From: CANLBN01 sp047638515
Lineage (GTDB): Bacteria; Pseudomonadota; Gammaproteobacteria; Pseudomonadales; Cellvibrionaceae
Length of the DNA: 10,489 bases
NCBI GenBank assembly: GCA_047638515.1
Contig: JBLIME010000083.1
Location: 1 to 10,489 of the forward strand
Reading direction: 5' to 3'
Shown here: positions 1-6,696 of the stretch, in pieces
Layout of the letters: each line of letters opens with the position of its first letter
How positions within the stretch are numbered: the first letter of the stretch is position 1
Program-made: the position numbers and the translations under genes
The notes under the pieces: generated by a model
Told to the model about the DNA's origin: nothing
Seen by the model: only the letters and a program-made list of their open reading frames with translations
Database searches by the model: none

Positions 1-2105
1 AAAATCTGCGTCTGATCGCGGAGCGTGCGGCTAAAAAAGAAGAAGCCGAGAAGAAAGACGTTTCTAAGCTTGATCCAAGACAAAAGAAAGCCGAAGCTGA
101 GGCTGTAACTCAAAAAGCGCAGCAAGAAGACGAGCGTGGTAAGCACGGCAAAAAGAAACATGTCGATGCCCCCGTCGAAGTAGAGACACGTAAAAATAAG
201 ACGATCCGTCGCGGCTTAGGCCCAAAGAAAACCGGCCACAAAGTAGCGATTAATCGACTTAGCGATGACTATGAGGAAGATGAGGTATTGCGTCCTCGTT
301 CCGCTCGTGGTGGTCGATCTAATAAGCATGGCTTTAAAAAACCCACAGAGAGAGTTGTTATTAACGTAGAGATTACCGAAGGCATTACGGTTAGTGAACT
401 TGCTGCAAAAATGAATGTGAAATCTAACTTGTTAGTCAAAGAGCTAATGAAGTTGGGGGTCATGGCAACTATCAACCAGCCCCTAGATCAAGAGACTGCT
501 CAACTTATTGTTGAAGAGTTAGATCATAAAGTGGTTATGGTCAGCAGTAATGCTGTTGAGGAAAGTTTATCCAAGGATCTAACAACCACTGGTGAGATGA
601 TCTCAAGAGCGCCGGTTGTCACTGTGATGGGTCACGTTGATCACGGTAAAACTTCCTTGCTTGACTATATTCGAAAAGCCAAGGTTGCATCTGGTGAAGC
701 TGGTGGTATCACTCAGCACATCGGCGCTTACCGAGTTAAGACTGATCACGGTGAGATCACTTTTCTAGATACTCCCGGTCATGCCGCCTTCACAGCCATG
801 CGTGCACGCGGCGCTCAGTGCACCGATGTCATCATTTTAGTGGTTGCTGCAGACGATGGAGTTATGCCACAGACTGTAGAAGCCGTTCAGCACGCTCGTG
901 CGGCCGGCGTACCGATCGTTGTAGCCGTGAATAAATGCGATAAAGAAGGTGCCGACCCCGATCGTGTTAAGAATGAATTAGCGGCAAAGGATGTTATTCC
1001 CGAGGAGTGGGGTGGCGACACGCAGTTTATCAATGTATCTGCCCACACCGGTGATGGTATAGAGCAACTACTTGAAGCTATCTCGCTGCAAGCTGAACTT
1101 CAGGAGTTGACGGCTGTTACCGCTTCAGCTTCTAAGGGCATCGTGATTGAGTCGCGTATTGATAAAGGTCGCGGTGTTGTTGCTACTGTTTTGGTTCAGT
1201 CCGGCACGCTTAAAACGGGCGATATAATTTTAGCCGGCCAGAGTTATGGTCGTCTACGCGCAATGACTAATGAGAGCGGTCAGCAAGTTAAAGAGGCCGG
1301 CCCGTCGACTCCGATTGAAATTTTAGGTTTGGACACGCCGCCAAACGCCGGTGACGAGTTTGTAGTTGTTCCCGATGAGCGACGTGCACGCGACGTCGCC
1401 GAGTATCGAAGTGAAACTGAGCGTCACGATCGTTTGGCACGCCAACAAATTGCCAACCTTGAGAGTATGTTTGTCGGCATGACCAGCGGCGAGAAAAAGG
1501 TACTGCCGGTTGTCGTTAAAACTGACGTGCGTGGCTCGTTAGAGGCGATTCTTGCAGCGCTTGCCGAAGTCGGTAACGATGAAGTGCAAATTAATGTAGT
1601 GTCATCGGGCGTGGGTGGAATCACTGGAAACGATGCCAACCTAGCAATGACATCAGGTGCTATCGTTATAGGTTTTAATGTGCGCGCCGACGCTACTGCT
1701 CGCAGAACTGCAGAAGCTGAAGGCATTGAAATTCGTTATTACAGTGTTATTTATCAGTTACTTGACGACGTCAAAAGTGCGTTAGAGGGGATGTTAGATC
1801 CCGAGCGCGTTGAGACTATTGTCGGTATAGCCGATGTGCGTGACGTATTTAGCTCGCCCAAGTTTGGTCAGATAGCTGGCTGCATGGTCACTGAGGGCAC
1901 CGTTTATCGCAGTAAGCCGATACGCGTATTGCGTGAAAATGTTGTGATTTATGAAGGCGAACTAGAGTCATTACGTCGTTTTAAAGATGATGTTGCCGAT
2001 GTCCGTAACGGTACAGAGTGCGGTATTGGTGTCAAAAATTACGATGTCAAAGTCGGTGACCAAATAGAAGTGTTTGAGGTCACCCAGGTAAAGCGCAAGC
2101 TTTAA
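1..2105 (+). CDS. infB: Translation initiation factor IF-2 (5'-truncated by window edge)
   Basis: IF-2 is the cytoplasmic GTPase that places initiator fMet-tRNA on the 30S subunit and promotes 50S joining. The frame is open from base 3 to the TAA at 2103-2105, giving 700 visible residues. A Lys/Glu-rich charged linker (visible residues 1 to about 110) precedes an IF2_N-type domain (about 115-180). The G domain follows: G1 GHVDHGKT at visible residues 210-217, G3 DTPGH at 256, G4 NKCD at 310 and G5 SAHTGDG at 346. The C-terminal part carries the beta-barrel and fMet-tRNA-binding domains. About 491 residues run from G1 to the C-terminus, as in E. coli IF-2, so only the variable N-terminal region and start codon are missing. 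The TTG at 288 lies inside the gene and is not the start. rbfA follows after a 180-base structured spacer. Identification is secure. Confidence 0.98.
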   Translation, partial: NLRLIAERAAKKEEAEKKDVSKLDPRQKKAEAEAVTQKAQQEDERGKHGKKKHVDAPVEVETRKNKTIRRGLGPKKTGHKVAINRLSDDYEEDEVLRPRSARGGRSNKHGFKKPTERVVINVEITEGITVSELAAKMNVKSNLLVKELMKLGVMATINQPLDQETAQLIVEELDHKVVMVSSNAVEESLSKDLTTTGEMISRAPVVTVMGHVDHGKTSLLDYIRKAKVASGEAGGITQHIGAYRVKTDHGEITFLDTPGHAAFTAMRARGAQCTDVIILVVAADDGVMPQTVEAVQHARAAGVPIVVAVNKCDKEGADPDRVKNELAAKDVIPEEWGGDTQFINVSAHTGDGIEQLLEAISLQAELQELTAVTASASKGIVIESRIDKGRGVVATVLVQSGTLKTGDIILAGQSYGRLRAMTNESGQQVKEAGPSTPIEILGLDTPPNAGDEFVVVPDERRARDVAEYRSETERHDRLARQQIANLESMFVGMTSGEKKVLPVVVKTDVRGSLEAILAALAEVGNDEVQINVVSSGVGGITGNDANLAMTSGAIVIGFNVRADATARRTAEAEGIEIRYYSVIYQLLDDVKSALEGMLDPERVETIVGIADVRDVFSSPKFGQIAGCMVTEGTVYRSKPIRVLRENVVIYEGELESLRRFKDDVADVRNGTECGIGVKNYDVKVGDQIEVFEVTQVKRKL

Positions 2106-2145
2106 TACTCACCGCATATATTTTCGGCAGAATGCCATTAATTAT

Positions 2146-2193
2146 ACAGTCAGCTTGGTGGTGTTTATTGCCCTAGCTGACCGTATATTACGG
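2146..2193 (+). other. Two overlapping potential RNA hairpins in the infB-rbfA spacer
   Basis: Seen directly: GTCAGCT (2149-2155) pairs with AGCTGAC (2175-2181). The arms extend to 2146-2158 and 2172-2184 with two mismatches. A second palindrome, CCGTATATTACGG (2181-2193), has a 5-bp stem and a TAT loop. The two hairpins share bases 2181-2184, so both cannot form fully at once. No U-tract follows, so neither looks like a standard intrinsic terminator. The role is unknown. An RNase III site, a messenger stability element or an attenuator-like switch before rbfA are all possible. Confidence 0.45.
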
Positions 2194-2223
2194 CTAGTAA
2201 AGCATTGAAAAAACTACTGATTG

Positions 2224-2239
2224 AGCTGTCCAAGCAGCT
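2224..2239 (+). other. Small hairpin upstream of rbfA
   Basis: AGCTG (2224-2228) pairs with CAGCT (2235-2239) across a 6-base loop, followed by GCCTTTATT. The stem is only 5 bp and the U-rich stretch is interrupted, so terminator activity would be weak at best. It lies 47 bases before the rbfA start and is the third potential structure in this spacer. It may be chance. Confidence 0.25.
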
Positions 2240-2285
2240 GCCTTTATTCATTTACTTATTAATACATCGATCGGAGAGCTAGATA

Positions 2286-2708
2286 ATGGCTAGAGAATTT
2301 ACTCGTGCAGACCGAGTAGCTGATGCCGTTAAACGGATTCTTGCGATGTTAATTCAGCAAGAAATTAATGACCCGCGCGTCGGCATGGTTAATGTTAATG
2401 ATGTCGTTGTGTCTCGTGACCTCGCCATTGCAAAAGCCTACATCACTTTTATCGGTCGCGATGATGACACCCAGTGTGCCGAGGGTACTGTTGTGCTTAA
2501 TAAGGCCTCGGGCTATCTGCGTAGTCTGTTGGCCAAAAAACTAAGCCTGCGAACTACTCCAAAGCTGCAATTCTTTTACGACAAAACCCCCATTCGTGGA
2601 CAAGCGCTTTCGAGCTTAATTGATCGAGCCTTGTCTGAGGATAAATCGCGTCATTTTGGTGACGACCCCATAGCTGGTGAATTCGATCAGTTAGACGATA
2701 AGAAGTAG
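2286..2708 (+). CDS. rbfA: 30S ribosome-binding factor A
   Basis: RbfA is a small cytoplasmic KH-fold protein that binds the 30S subunit during late 16S rRNA processing and is needed for cold adaptation in E. coli. The 140-residue product is close to the E. coli length (133). It has the family features: N-terminal MAREFTRADRVADAVKR-type helix, the INDPRVGMV segment with the conserved DPR, the alternating central strand region, and the LRTTPKLQFFYDKT segment near the end of the fold (residues about 88-101). The C-terminal tail is acidic. The ATG at 2286 is set by a GGAG Shine-Dalgarno at 2273-2276. truB begins 7 bases after the TAG, so the two are almost certainly co-transcribed and may be translationally coupled. 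Confidence 0.96.
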   Translation: MAREFTRADRVADAVKRILAMLIQQEINDPRVGMVNVNDVVVSRDLAIAKAYITFIGRDDDTQCAEGTVVLNKASGYLRSLLAKKLSLRTTPKLQFFYDKTPIRGQALSSLIDRALSEDKSRHFGDDPIAGEFDQLDDKK

Positions 2709-2715
2709 ACGACTG

Positions 2716-3696
2716 ATGGGACGAAGACCTAAGTGGGGCAGAGCTATTGATGGCGTCTTATTGCTCAATAAAGACACCGGGATGACCTCGAATTTCGCTC
2801 TGCAGCAAGCCAAGCGACTATTTTTTGCAAAACGAGCGGGCCACACCGGCAGTCTCGACCCTTTGGCAACTGGCGTACTACCGATATGTTTTGGCGAGGC
2901 TACTAAGTTTTCTCAGCATTTATTAGACGCTGACAAGCGTTACTTAAGTACCTATCGTCTCGGTGTGCGCACCGACACTAGTGATTGTGATGGCGACGTT
3001 GTTGAGCGTCGCGATGCAACACAGCTCACGCAAGCAACGATCGAGGCACAACTGCCAAAGTTTAGGGGTGACATAACACAAGTCCCCTCTATTTATTCGG
3101 CCTTAAAATACCAAGGTAAGCCTCTTTATAAGTGGGCACGGGAAGGTGTTGCGATACCTGCCGAAGCCAGAAAATCTCGAGAGCTTAGCATTTACGACTA
3201 TCGAATCGTCGCCTTCCGCCCAGCGGGAGAAAATTTTGGCAGCTGTGCTGACGACGATGCTTATTGTCCTGAAGTGGACGTTGTCGTCCACTGTAGCAAG
3301 GGTACATATATTCGTACGTTAGCCGAGGATTTAGGCGAGAGTTTGGGCTGTGGTGCACACGTTATAAAACTTCACCGGCAAGCGGCTGGTCCGTTCAGTG
3401 ATAACGCAGTTATCAGCTTGGCAGCCTTAGCTGCAACTCGCGGCGAGTCTGATCCAGAATTGCTCGACCAATATTTACAGCCAATGGACGCCACCATACA
3501 AGACATTCCTAAGGTAGTGATAACTGATATCATGGGAACTTACTTTAACCAAGGGCAGCCGGTAATGAGTGTGGAAGCCTATCGCTCGGTTAAAGAAGGT
3601 GGTATGGTGCGCGTGTGTCTAGAAAATGGTCAATTTTTGGGCGTCGGAGAGCTGAATGACGGTAACATTGCTCCTAAAAGAATCGTTAATTATTGA
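2716..3696 (+). CDS. truB: tRNA pseudouridine(55) synthase
   Basis: TruB isomerises U55 in the T-loop of tRNAs to pseudouridine and also acts as a tRNA chaperone. The 326-residue product has the N-terminal DGVLLLNKDTGMTS segment (12-25) and the catalytic motif GHTGSLDPLATG. Its nucleophilic aspartate is D48, the same number as in E. coli. YSALKYQGKPLYKWAR and HCSKGTYIRT are also present, followed by a C-terminal PUA-like region ending in APKRIVNY. Compared with my memory of the E. coli protein there is an insertion of roughly 15-20 residues at about 168-186, Asp-rich with two cysteines (C177, C184), just before the strand leading to the conserved HCSKGTYIRT. The start ATG lies 7 bases after rbfA, with a weak purine-rich site (AAGAAG) inside the end of rbfA. 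Confidence 0.97.
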   Translation: MGRRPKWGRAIDGVLLLNKDTGMTSNFALQQAKRLFFAKRAGHTGSLDPLATGVLPICFGEATKFSQHLLDADKRYLSTYRLGVRTDTSDCDGDVVERRDATQLTQATIEAQLPKFRGDITQVPSIYSALKYQGKPLYKWAREGVAIPAEARKSRELSIYDYRIVAFRPAGENFGSCADDDAYCPEVDVVVHCSKGTYIRTLAEDLGESLGCGAHVIKLHRQAAGPFSDNAVISLAALAATRGESDPELLDQYLQPMDATIQDIPKVVITDIMGTYFNQGQPVMSVEAYRSVKEGGMVRVCLENGQFLGVGELNDGNIAPKRIVNY

Positions 3697-3733
3697 GTCT
3701 GGGATTAAGGTTTCAGCCTAATAATAACCGTAA

Positions 3734-3764
3734 GCACACTAATGATAATATAGCTTTGGTGTGT
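3734..3764 (+). other. Potential RNA stem-loop after truB
   Basis: CACACTAA (3735-3742) can pair with TTGGTGTG (3756-3763), an 8-bp stem with one G-U pair. A further G-U at 3734/3764 is possible, and the loop is 13 bases. AAATTT follows but no strong U-run. It lies 37 bases after the truB stop. It could be a processing or stability element of the truB-rpsO transcript, or chance. Confidence 0.3.
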
Positions 3765-3803
3765 AAATTTGCCGATGGAATCATTAGCAAATATTGACTT
3801 GTC

Positions 3804-3809
3804 TATAAA
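3804..3809 (+). promoter_or_regulatory. Possible -10 element for rpsO (weak)
   Basis: TATAAA at 3804-3809 sits in an AT-rich stretch about 95 bases before rpsO. No convincing -35 is found 16-18 bases upstream. In E. coli rpsO has its own promoter between truB and rpsO, so one is expected here. Transcription from this site would give an S15 leader of roughly 87 bases. Low confidence. Confidence 0.2.
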
Positions 3810-3849
3810 TATGCATGGGCAGGCCATTCCTAAATAAAAGTAGATTTTG

Positions 3850-3877
3850 TTGACATTCTTGTCAATTTTCTATTTTT
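3850..3877 (+). promoter_or_regulatory. 16-bp palindrome and T-rich tract before rpsO
   Basis: TTGACATTCTTGTCAA (3850-3865) is a perfect inverted repeat with 6-bp arms and a 4-base centre. It is followed directly by TTTTCTATTTTT. It can be read three ways. It may be a weak, AT-rich intrinsic terminator or attenuator for transcripts coming from truB. It may be an operator for a dimeric DNA-binding protein. Or it may be promoter DNA: TTGACA (3850-3855) or TTGTCA (3859-3864) as -35, the latter 16 bases before TATTAT at 3881-3886. That promoter would start inside the ribosome-binding site, which argues against it. The sequence alone does not decide. Confidence 0.4.
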
Positions 3878-3902
3878 GCATATTATAAAAAGGATAAATA
3901 AC

Positions 3903-4172
3903 ATGGCACTAGATGTCGATGAAAAGGCAGCAATTGTTGCAGATAACCAGCAAGGCGAGCGCGATACAGGTTCTCCTGAAGTTCAAGTTGCGTTACTAAC
4001 AGCAAACATTAACAAGTTACAAGGTCACTTTGCTGACCACAAGCAAGATCACCACTCCCGCCGTGGTCTTATTCGTATGGTCAATCAACGTCGTAAGCTA
4101 CTTGATTATCTTAAGCGAAAAGACATAGCACGCTATGCTGGCTTGATCAAAAAGTTAGGTCTGCGTCGTTAG
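3903..4172 (+). CDS. rpsO: 30S ribosomal protein S15
   Basis: S15 is a primary binder of the 16S rRNA central domain and bridges to the 50S subunit. From the ATG at 3903 the product is 89 residues, the usual S15 length. It shows the family signatures GERDTGSPEVQVALLT (about residues 19-34), the HHSRRGL loop, MVNQRRKLLDYLK and the basic end IKKLGLRR. A Shine-Dalgarno AGGA (3891-3894) with an 8-base spacing fixes this ATG. An in-frame TTG at 3876 would add 9 non-conserved residues, lies upstream of the Shine-Dalgarno and is rejected. A strong terminator follows 12 bases after the stop. In E. coli S15 represses its own messenger through a leader pseudoknot; I cannot recognise that element here. 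Confidence 0.98.
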   Translation: MALDVDEKAAIVADNQQGERDTGSPEVQVALLTANINKLQGHFADHKQDHHSRRGLIRMVNQRRKLLDYLKRKDIARYAGLIKKLGLRR

Positions 4173-4184
4173 ACTCCATAAAAA

Positions 4185-4213
4185 TGCCCGCCTTAGCGGG
4201 CAGTTTTATTTTT
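4185..4213 (+). terminator. Intrinsic terminator after rpsO
   Basis: TGCCCGC (4185-4191) pairs with GCGGGCA (4196-4202) around the 4-base loop CTTA, followed by GTTTTATTTTT. This is a GC-rich 7-bp stem plus a U-tract, a textbook rho-independent terminator 12 bases after the rpsO stop. It corresponds in position to the terminator between rpsO and pnp in E. coli, which is known to be leaky so that part of pnp messenger comes from the rpsO promoter. Confidence 0.92.
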
Positions 4214-4220
4214 GATTCCC

Positions 4221-4300
4221 ATTTGTTTGGCATGTCACACTTCATTGGTGATTATTTATTTATAAACTAGTTCTCAATGTGTTCTTTATACCAAACAAAT
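4221..4300 (+). repeat. 10-bp perfect inverted repeat enclosing 60 bases
   Basis: ATTTGTTTGG (4221-4230) and CCAAACAAAT (4291-4300) are exact reverse complements. They start 8 bases after the terminator and end 28 bases before the predicted pnp -35. A small TCAC/GTGA stem (4235-4238 with 4248-4251) lies inside. In read-through RNA from rpsO the arms could make a long stem, a possible RNase III substrate. They would be absent from messenger started at the pnp promoter. Confidence 0.6.
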
Positions 4301-4328
4301 TATTATGATTTAAAAATGACCCATGTTG

Positions 4329-4357
4329 TTGGTCGTAAATATTTATGTGTTTATAAT
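4329..4357 (+). promoter_or_regulatory. Predicted sigma70 promoter of pnp
   Basis: TTGGTC (-35, 4329-4334) lies exactly 17 bases before a consensus TATAAT (-10, 4352-4357). Transcription would start near 4364, giving a pnp leader of about 115 bases. The position, downstream of the rpsO terminator and ahead of pnp, fits a dedicated pnp promoter as in E. coli. Confidence 0.65.
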
Positions 4358-4373
4358 TTTATGATTTGTGCAG

Positions 4374-4396
4374 AGCGGGTAGTCATTTAGCGGGTA
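4374..4396 (+). repeat. Direct repeat AGCGGGTA x2 in pnp leader
   Basis: AGCGGGTA occurs at 4374-4381 and again at 4389-4396, a 15-base period, near the 5' end of the predicted pnp leader RNA. The surrounding DNA is AT-rich, so these G-rich octamers stand out. They could be a paired protein-RNA contact site, but there is no direct evidence of function. Confidence 0.4.
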
Positions 4397-4412
4397 AAAA
4401 TTTCCAGTGTAT

Positions 4413-4432
4413 AGCTAGCCAACAAGCTGGCT
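4413..4432 (+). other. Hairpin in pnp leader
   Basis: AGCTAGC (4413-4419) pairs with GCTGGCT (4426-4432), 7 bp with one U-G pair and a 6-base loop. It lies 46 bases before the GTG start. In E. coli, RNase III cuts a stem-loop in the pnp leader and PNPase then destabilises its own messenger. This hairpin is short for an RNase III substrate but sits in the comparable place. Confidence 0.4.
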
Positions 4433-4478
4433 GCCAAGAATTGAAAGTAAATAGAACCTAAAAGAGAAGGATAAAAGC

Positions 4479-6620
4479 GTGAATCCGATTATTAAAGAAT
4501 TTAAATTTGGTGATGATACTGTGACCTTAGAAACGGGCCGTATCGCTCGTCAAGCTTCCGGTGCTGTGTTGGTAACCATTGGTAAAACTCAGGTGTTAAC
4601 CACAGTTGTTGGCGCTAAGTCTGCTAGATCAGGCCAAGATTTTTTTCCATTATCTGTACATTACGTCGAAAAAGCGTATGCCGCAGGCAAGATTCCGGGC
4701 GGTTTCTTTAAGCGTGAAGGTCGTCCTAATGAGAAAGAAACCCTGACTTCACGTTTAATTGATCGTCCTATTCGTCCGTTGTTTCCCAAAGGCTACATGA
4801 ACGAAGTGCAGGTTGTCTGTACAGTGATGTCCGCAGAGAAGAATGTCGATCCAGATATCGCTGCATTGATCGGTACGTCAGCGGCCCTAGCTATATCAGG
4901 TATCCCGTTTTCAGGTCCTGTCGGCGCAGCACGAGTGGGCTATACCCAAGAAGCTGGTTATACGTTAAACCCAAGTTATTCTGCACTAGCCGAGTCTGAA
5001 CTAGACATGGTTGTTGCGGGTACACAAGATGCAGTATTAATGGTTGAATCAGAAGCCAATGAATTACCAGAAGATATCATGCTGGGTGCAGTTTTATATG
5101 CACATCAAGAAATGCAAGCCGTTGTTCAAGCAGTTGCAGAGCTTGCTAAAGATTGTGCTAAACCTATGTGGGAATGGGCCGCAGAGCCTGAAAATGCGGT
5201 ATTAACGGCAGCGGTAGTCGAACAGTTCGGTGCAGCCATCGAAGATGCTTATAGCACTACTGATAAAATGGAACGGTACGCAAAACTTAGCATTTTGCGC
5301 GATGGAGCAATTGCGGCTTTAGTGAGTGATGATGTAGATAGCGATGCCGTTAAATCGACAATTGCTAAGATAGAAAAGAAAACTGTCCGCAGCAATATTG
5401 TTGCAGGCAAGCCACGTATCGATGGCCGCGATAACGGTACTGTTCGCGGCATCGATGTAGAAGTTGGCGTATTAGCAAAAGCTCATGGTTCGGCATTGTT
5501 CACTCGTGGCGAAACTCAAGCAATTGTTGTTGCTACCCTCGGCAACTCGCGCGACGCACAACTAATTGATGCATTAGAAGGTAGTCGCAAAGATAACTTT
5601 ATGTTGCACTATAACTTCCCTCCTTACTCAGTAGGTGAGTGTGGTCGTATGGGTGGTACTGGTCGCCGTGAAATTGGTCATGGTCGTCTAGCACGCCGCG
5701 GCATTGCCGCTGTATTACCTAAAGAGGAAGATTTTCCGTACACAATCCGCTTGGTAAGTGAAATCACCGAATCTAATGGTTCTAGCTCTATGGCCTCTGT
5801 CTGTGGCGCAAGTTTAGCAATGATGGATGCAGGTGTTCCACTTAAGGCCCCAGTTGCCGGTATTGCAATGGGTCTGATTAAAGAAGAAGAAGGCTTTGCG
5901 GTATTAACCGATATCTTGGGTGATGAAGATCATCTAGGTGACATGGACTTTAAAGTGGCTGGTACCGCTAACGGCATTAACGCTCTTCAAATGGATATTA
6001 AAATCCAAGGTATTACCGAAGAGATTATGAAGATCGCTCTTGATCAAGCATTGCAAGCACGCCTACATATCTTAGCCGAAATGAACAAGGTCCTTGATAA
6101 GTCTCGCACAGAAGTTTCTGATAACGCACCTCGTTTTGAAACTATTAAAGTTGATCCAGATAAAATTCGCGATATTATCGGTAAAGGCGGCGCAACAATT
6201 CGCTCGATTACTGAAGAGACTGGCGCATCGGTTGATATCGACGATAACGGTGTTGTTAAGGTTTATGCAGACGACGGTGAATCACTACAAGCTGCTCTAG
6301 ATAAAATTGGCGAGATTACAGCAGAAGCTGAAATTGGTGCAATTTATGAAGGTAAGGTAGTTCGTATCGTCGACTTCGGTGCCTTTGTTAACTTTCTACC
6401 GGGTAAAGATGGCCTAGTGCATATCTCGCAGATTGCGGAAGAGCGCGTTAACGCTGTTAGCGATTACCTAACGGAAGGTCAAATGGTTAAGGTCAAGTGC
6501 CTAGATGTTGATCAGCGTGGACGTATTAAGCTTTCTATTAAAGAAGCTAATCCAAAAGCAGCTGAGGAAGCTCCTGTAGAAGTTGCACCTGCTGCGGACG
6601 AAGCCAAAACCGACGATTAG
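4479..6620 (+). CDS. pnp: Polyribonucleotide nucleotidyltransferase (PNPase)
   Basis: PNPase is a trimeric 3'-5' phosphorolytic exoribonuclease that degrades RNA to nucleoside diphosphates and, in many bacteria, joins the RNase E degradosome. The 713-residue product matches the family length (E. coli 711). The order is a first RNase PH domain (about 10-140), a helical linker domain (about 145-300), and a second, catalytic RNase PH domain (about 310-540). The last contains GDEDHLGDMD, whose aspartates D482 and D488 correspond to E. coli D486 and D492. A KH domain follows with IIGKGG at 566-571, then an S1 domain from about 620 to 688, and a short acidic Ala/Pro/Glu tail. The start is GTG at 4479, preceded by AGAAGGA with a 7-base gap; the conserved N-terminus NPIIKEF begins immediately after. 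A terminator follows the stop. Confidence 0.98.
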   Translation: MNPIIKEFKFGDDTVTLETGRIARQASGAVLVTIGKTQVLTTVVGAKSARSGQDFFPLSVHYVEKAYAAGKIPGGFFKREGRPNEKETLTSRLIDRPIRPLFPKGYMNEVQVVCTVMSAEKNVDPDIAALIGTSAALAISGIPFSGPVGAARVGYTQEAGYTLNPSYSALAESELDMVVAGTQDAVLMVESEANELPEDIMLGAVLYAHQEMQAVVQAVAELAKDCAKPMWEWAAEPENAVLTAAVVEQFGAAIEDAYSTTDKMERYAKLSILRDGAIAALVSDDVDSDAVKSTIAKIEKKTVRSNIVAGKPRIDGRDNGTVRGIDVEVGVLAKAHGSALFTRGETQAIVVATLGNSRDAQLIDALEGSRKDNFMLHYNFPPYSVGECGRMGGTGRREIGHGRLARRGIAAVLPKEEDFPYTIRLVSEITESNGSSSMASVCGASLAMMDAGVPLKAPVAGIAMGLIKEEEGFAVLTDILGDEDHLGDMDFKVAGTANGINALQMDIKIQGITEEIMKIALDQALQARLHILAEMNKVLDKSRTEVSDNAPRFETIKVDPDKIRDIIGKGGATIRSITEETGASVDIDDNGVVKVYADDGESLQAALDKIGEITAEAEIGAIYEGKVVRIVDFGAFVNFLPGKDGLVHISQIAEERVNAVSDYLTEGQMVKVKCLDVDQRGRIKLSIKEANPKAAEEAPVEVAPAADEAKTDD

Positions 6621-6655
6621 TTTAGATCTTTCAGGGAAGTCAGTATTAAGAAAAT

Positions 6656-6683
6656 AAAAAGCCGAGCACTGCTCGGCTTTTTT
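6656..6683. terminator. Bidirectional intrinsic terminator
   Basis: GCCGAGC (6661-6667) pairs with GCTCGGC (6671-6677) around a 3-base loop. Five A precede the stem and six T follow it. Read on the + strand it ends pnp, whose stop is 35 bases upstream. Read on the - strand it gives the same stem followed by TTTTTATTTT and ends the convergent membrane-protein gene, whose stop is at 6697. Confidence 0.93.
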
Positions 6684-6696
6684 GTGTATTACTTTT

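Larger units (their letters stand above)
4173..4478 (+). other. rpsO-pnp intergenic spacer (306 bases)
   Basis: No gene is visible here. From left to right it holds the rpsO terminator (4185-4213), an AT-rich segment bounded by a 10-bp inverted repeat (4221-4300), a sigma70-like promoter (4329-4357), two copies of AGCGGGTA 15 bases apart (4374-4381 and 4389-4396), a 7-bp hairpin (4413-4432) and the pnp ribosome-binding site. In enterobacteria this spacer is where RNase III cleaves and PNPase autoregulates, so structured RNA is expected here. Confidence 0.7.

Noticed and set aside
288..290. TTG as the start of IF-2
   Set aside because: The same frame is open upstream to the window edge and encodes the charged linker expected before the IF2_N domain, so this is an internal codon.
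1424..1726. 100-codon open frame on the - strand inside infB
   Set aside because: It is fully contained in a certain gene, has no recognisable domain and no ribosome-binding site; it is a shadow of infB codon usage.
3794..3822. TTGACT (3794-3799) as the -35 of an rpsO promoter
   Set aside because: No -10-like hexamer lies 16-18 bases downstream; the sequence there is GC-rich.
3876..3902. Nine-residue N-terminal extension of S15 from a TTG
   Set aside because: The extension is not part of the S15 family and lies over the Shine-Dalgarno that serves the ATG at 3903.
6094..6300. 68-codon open frame on the + strand inside pnp
   Set aside because: It overlaps the KH-domain coding region in another frame and has no supporting signals.
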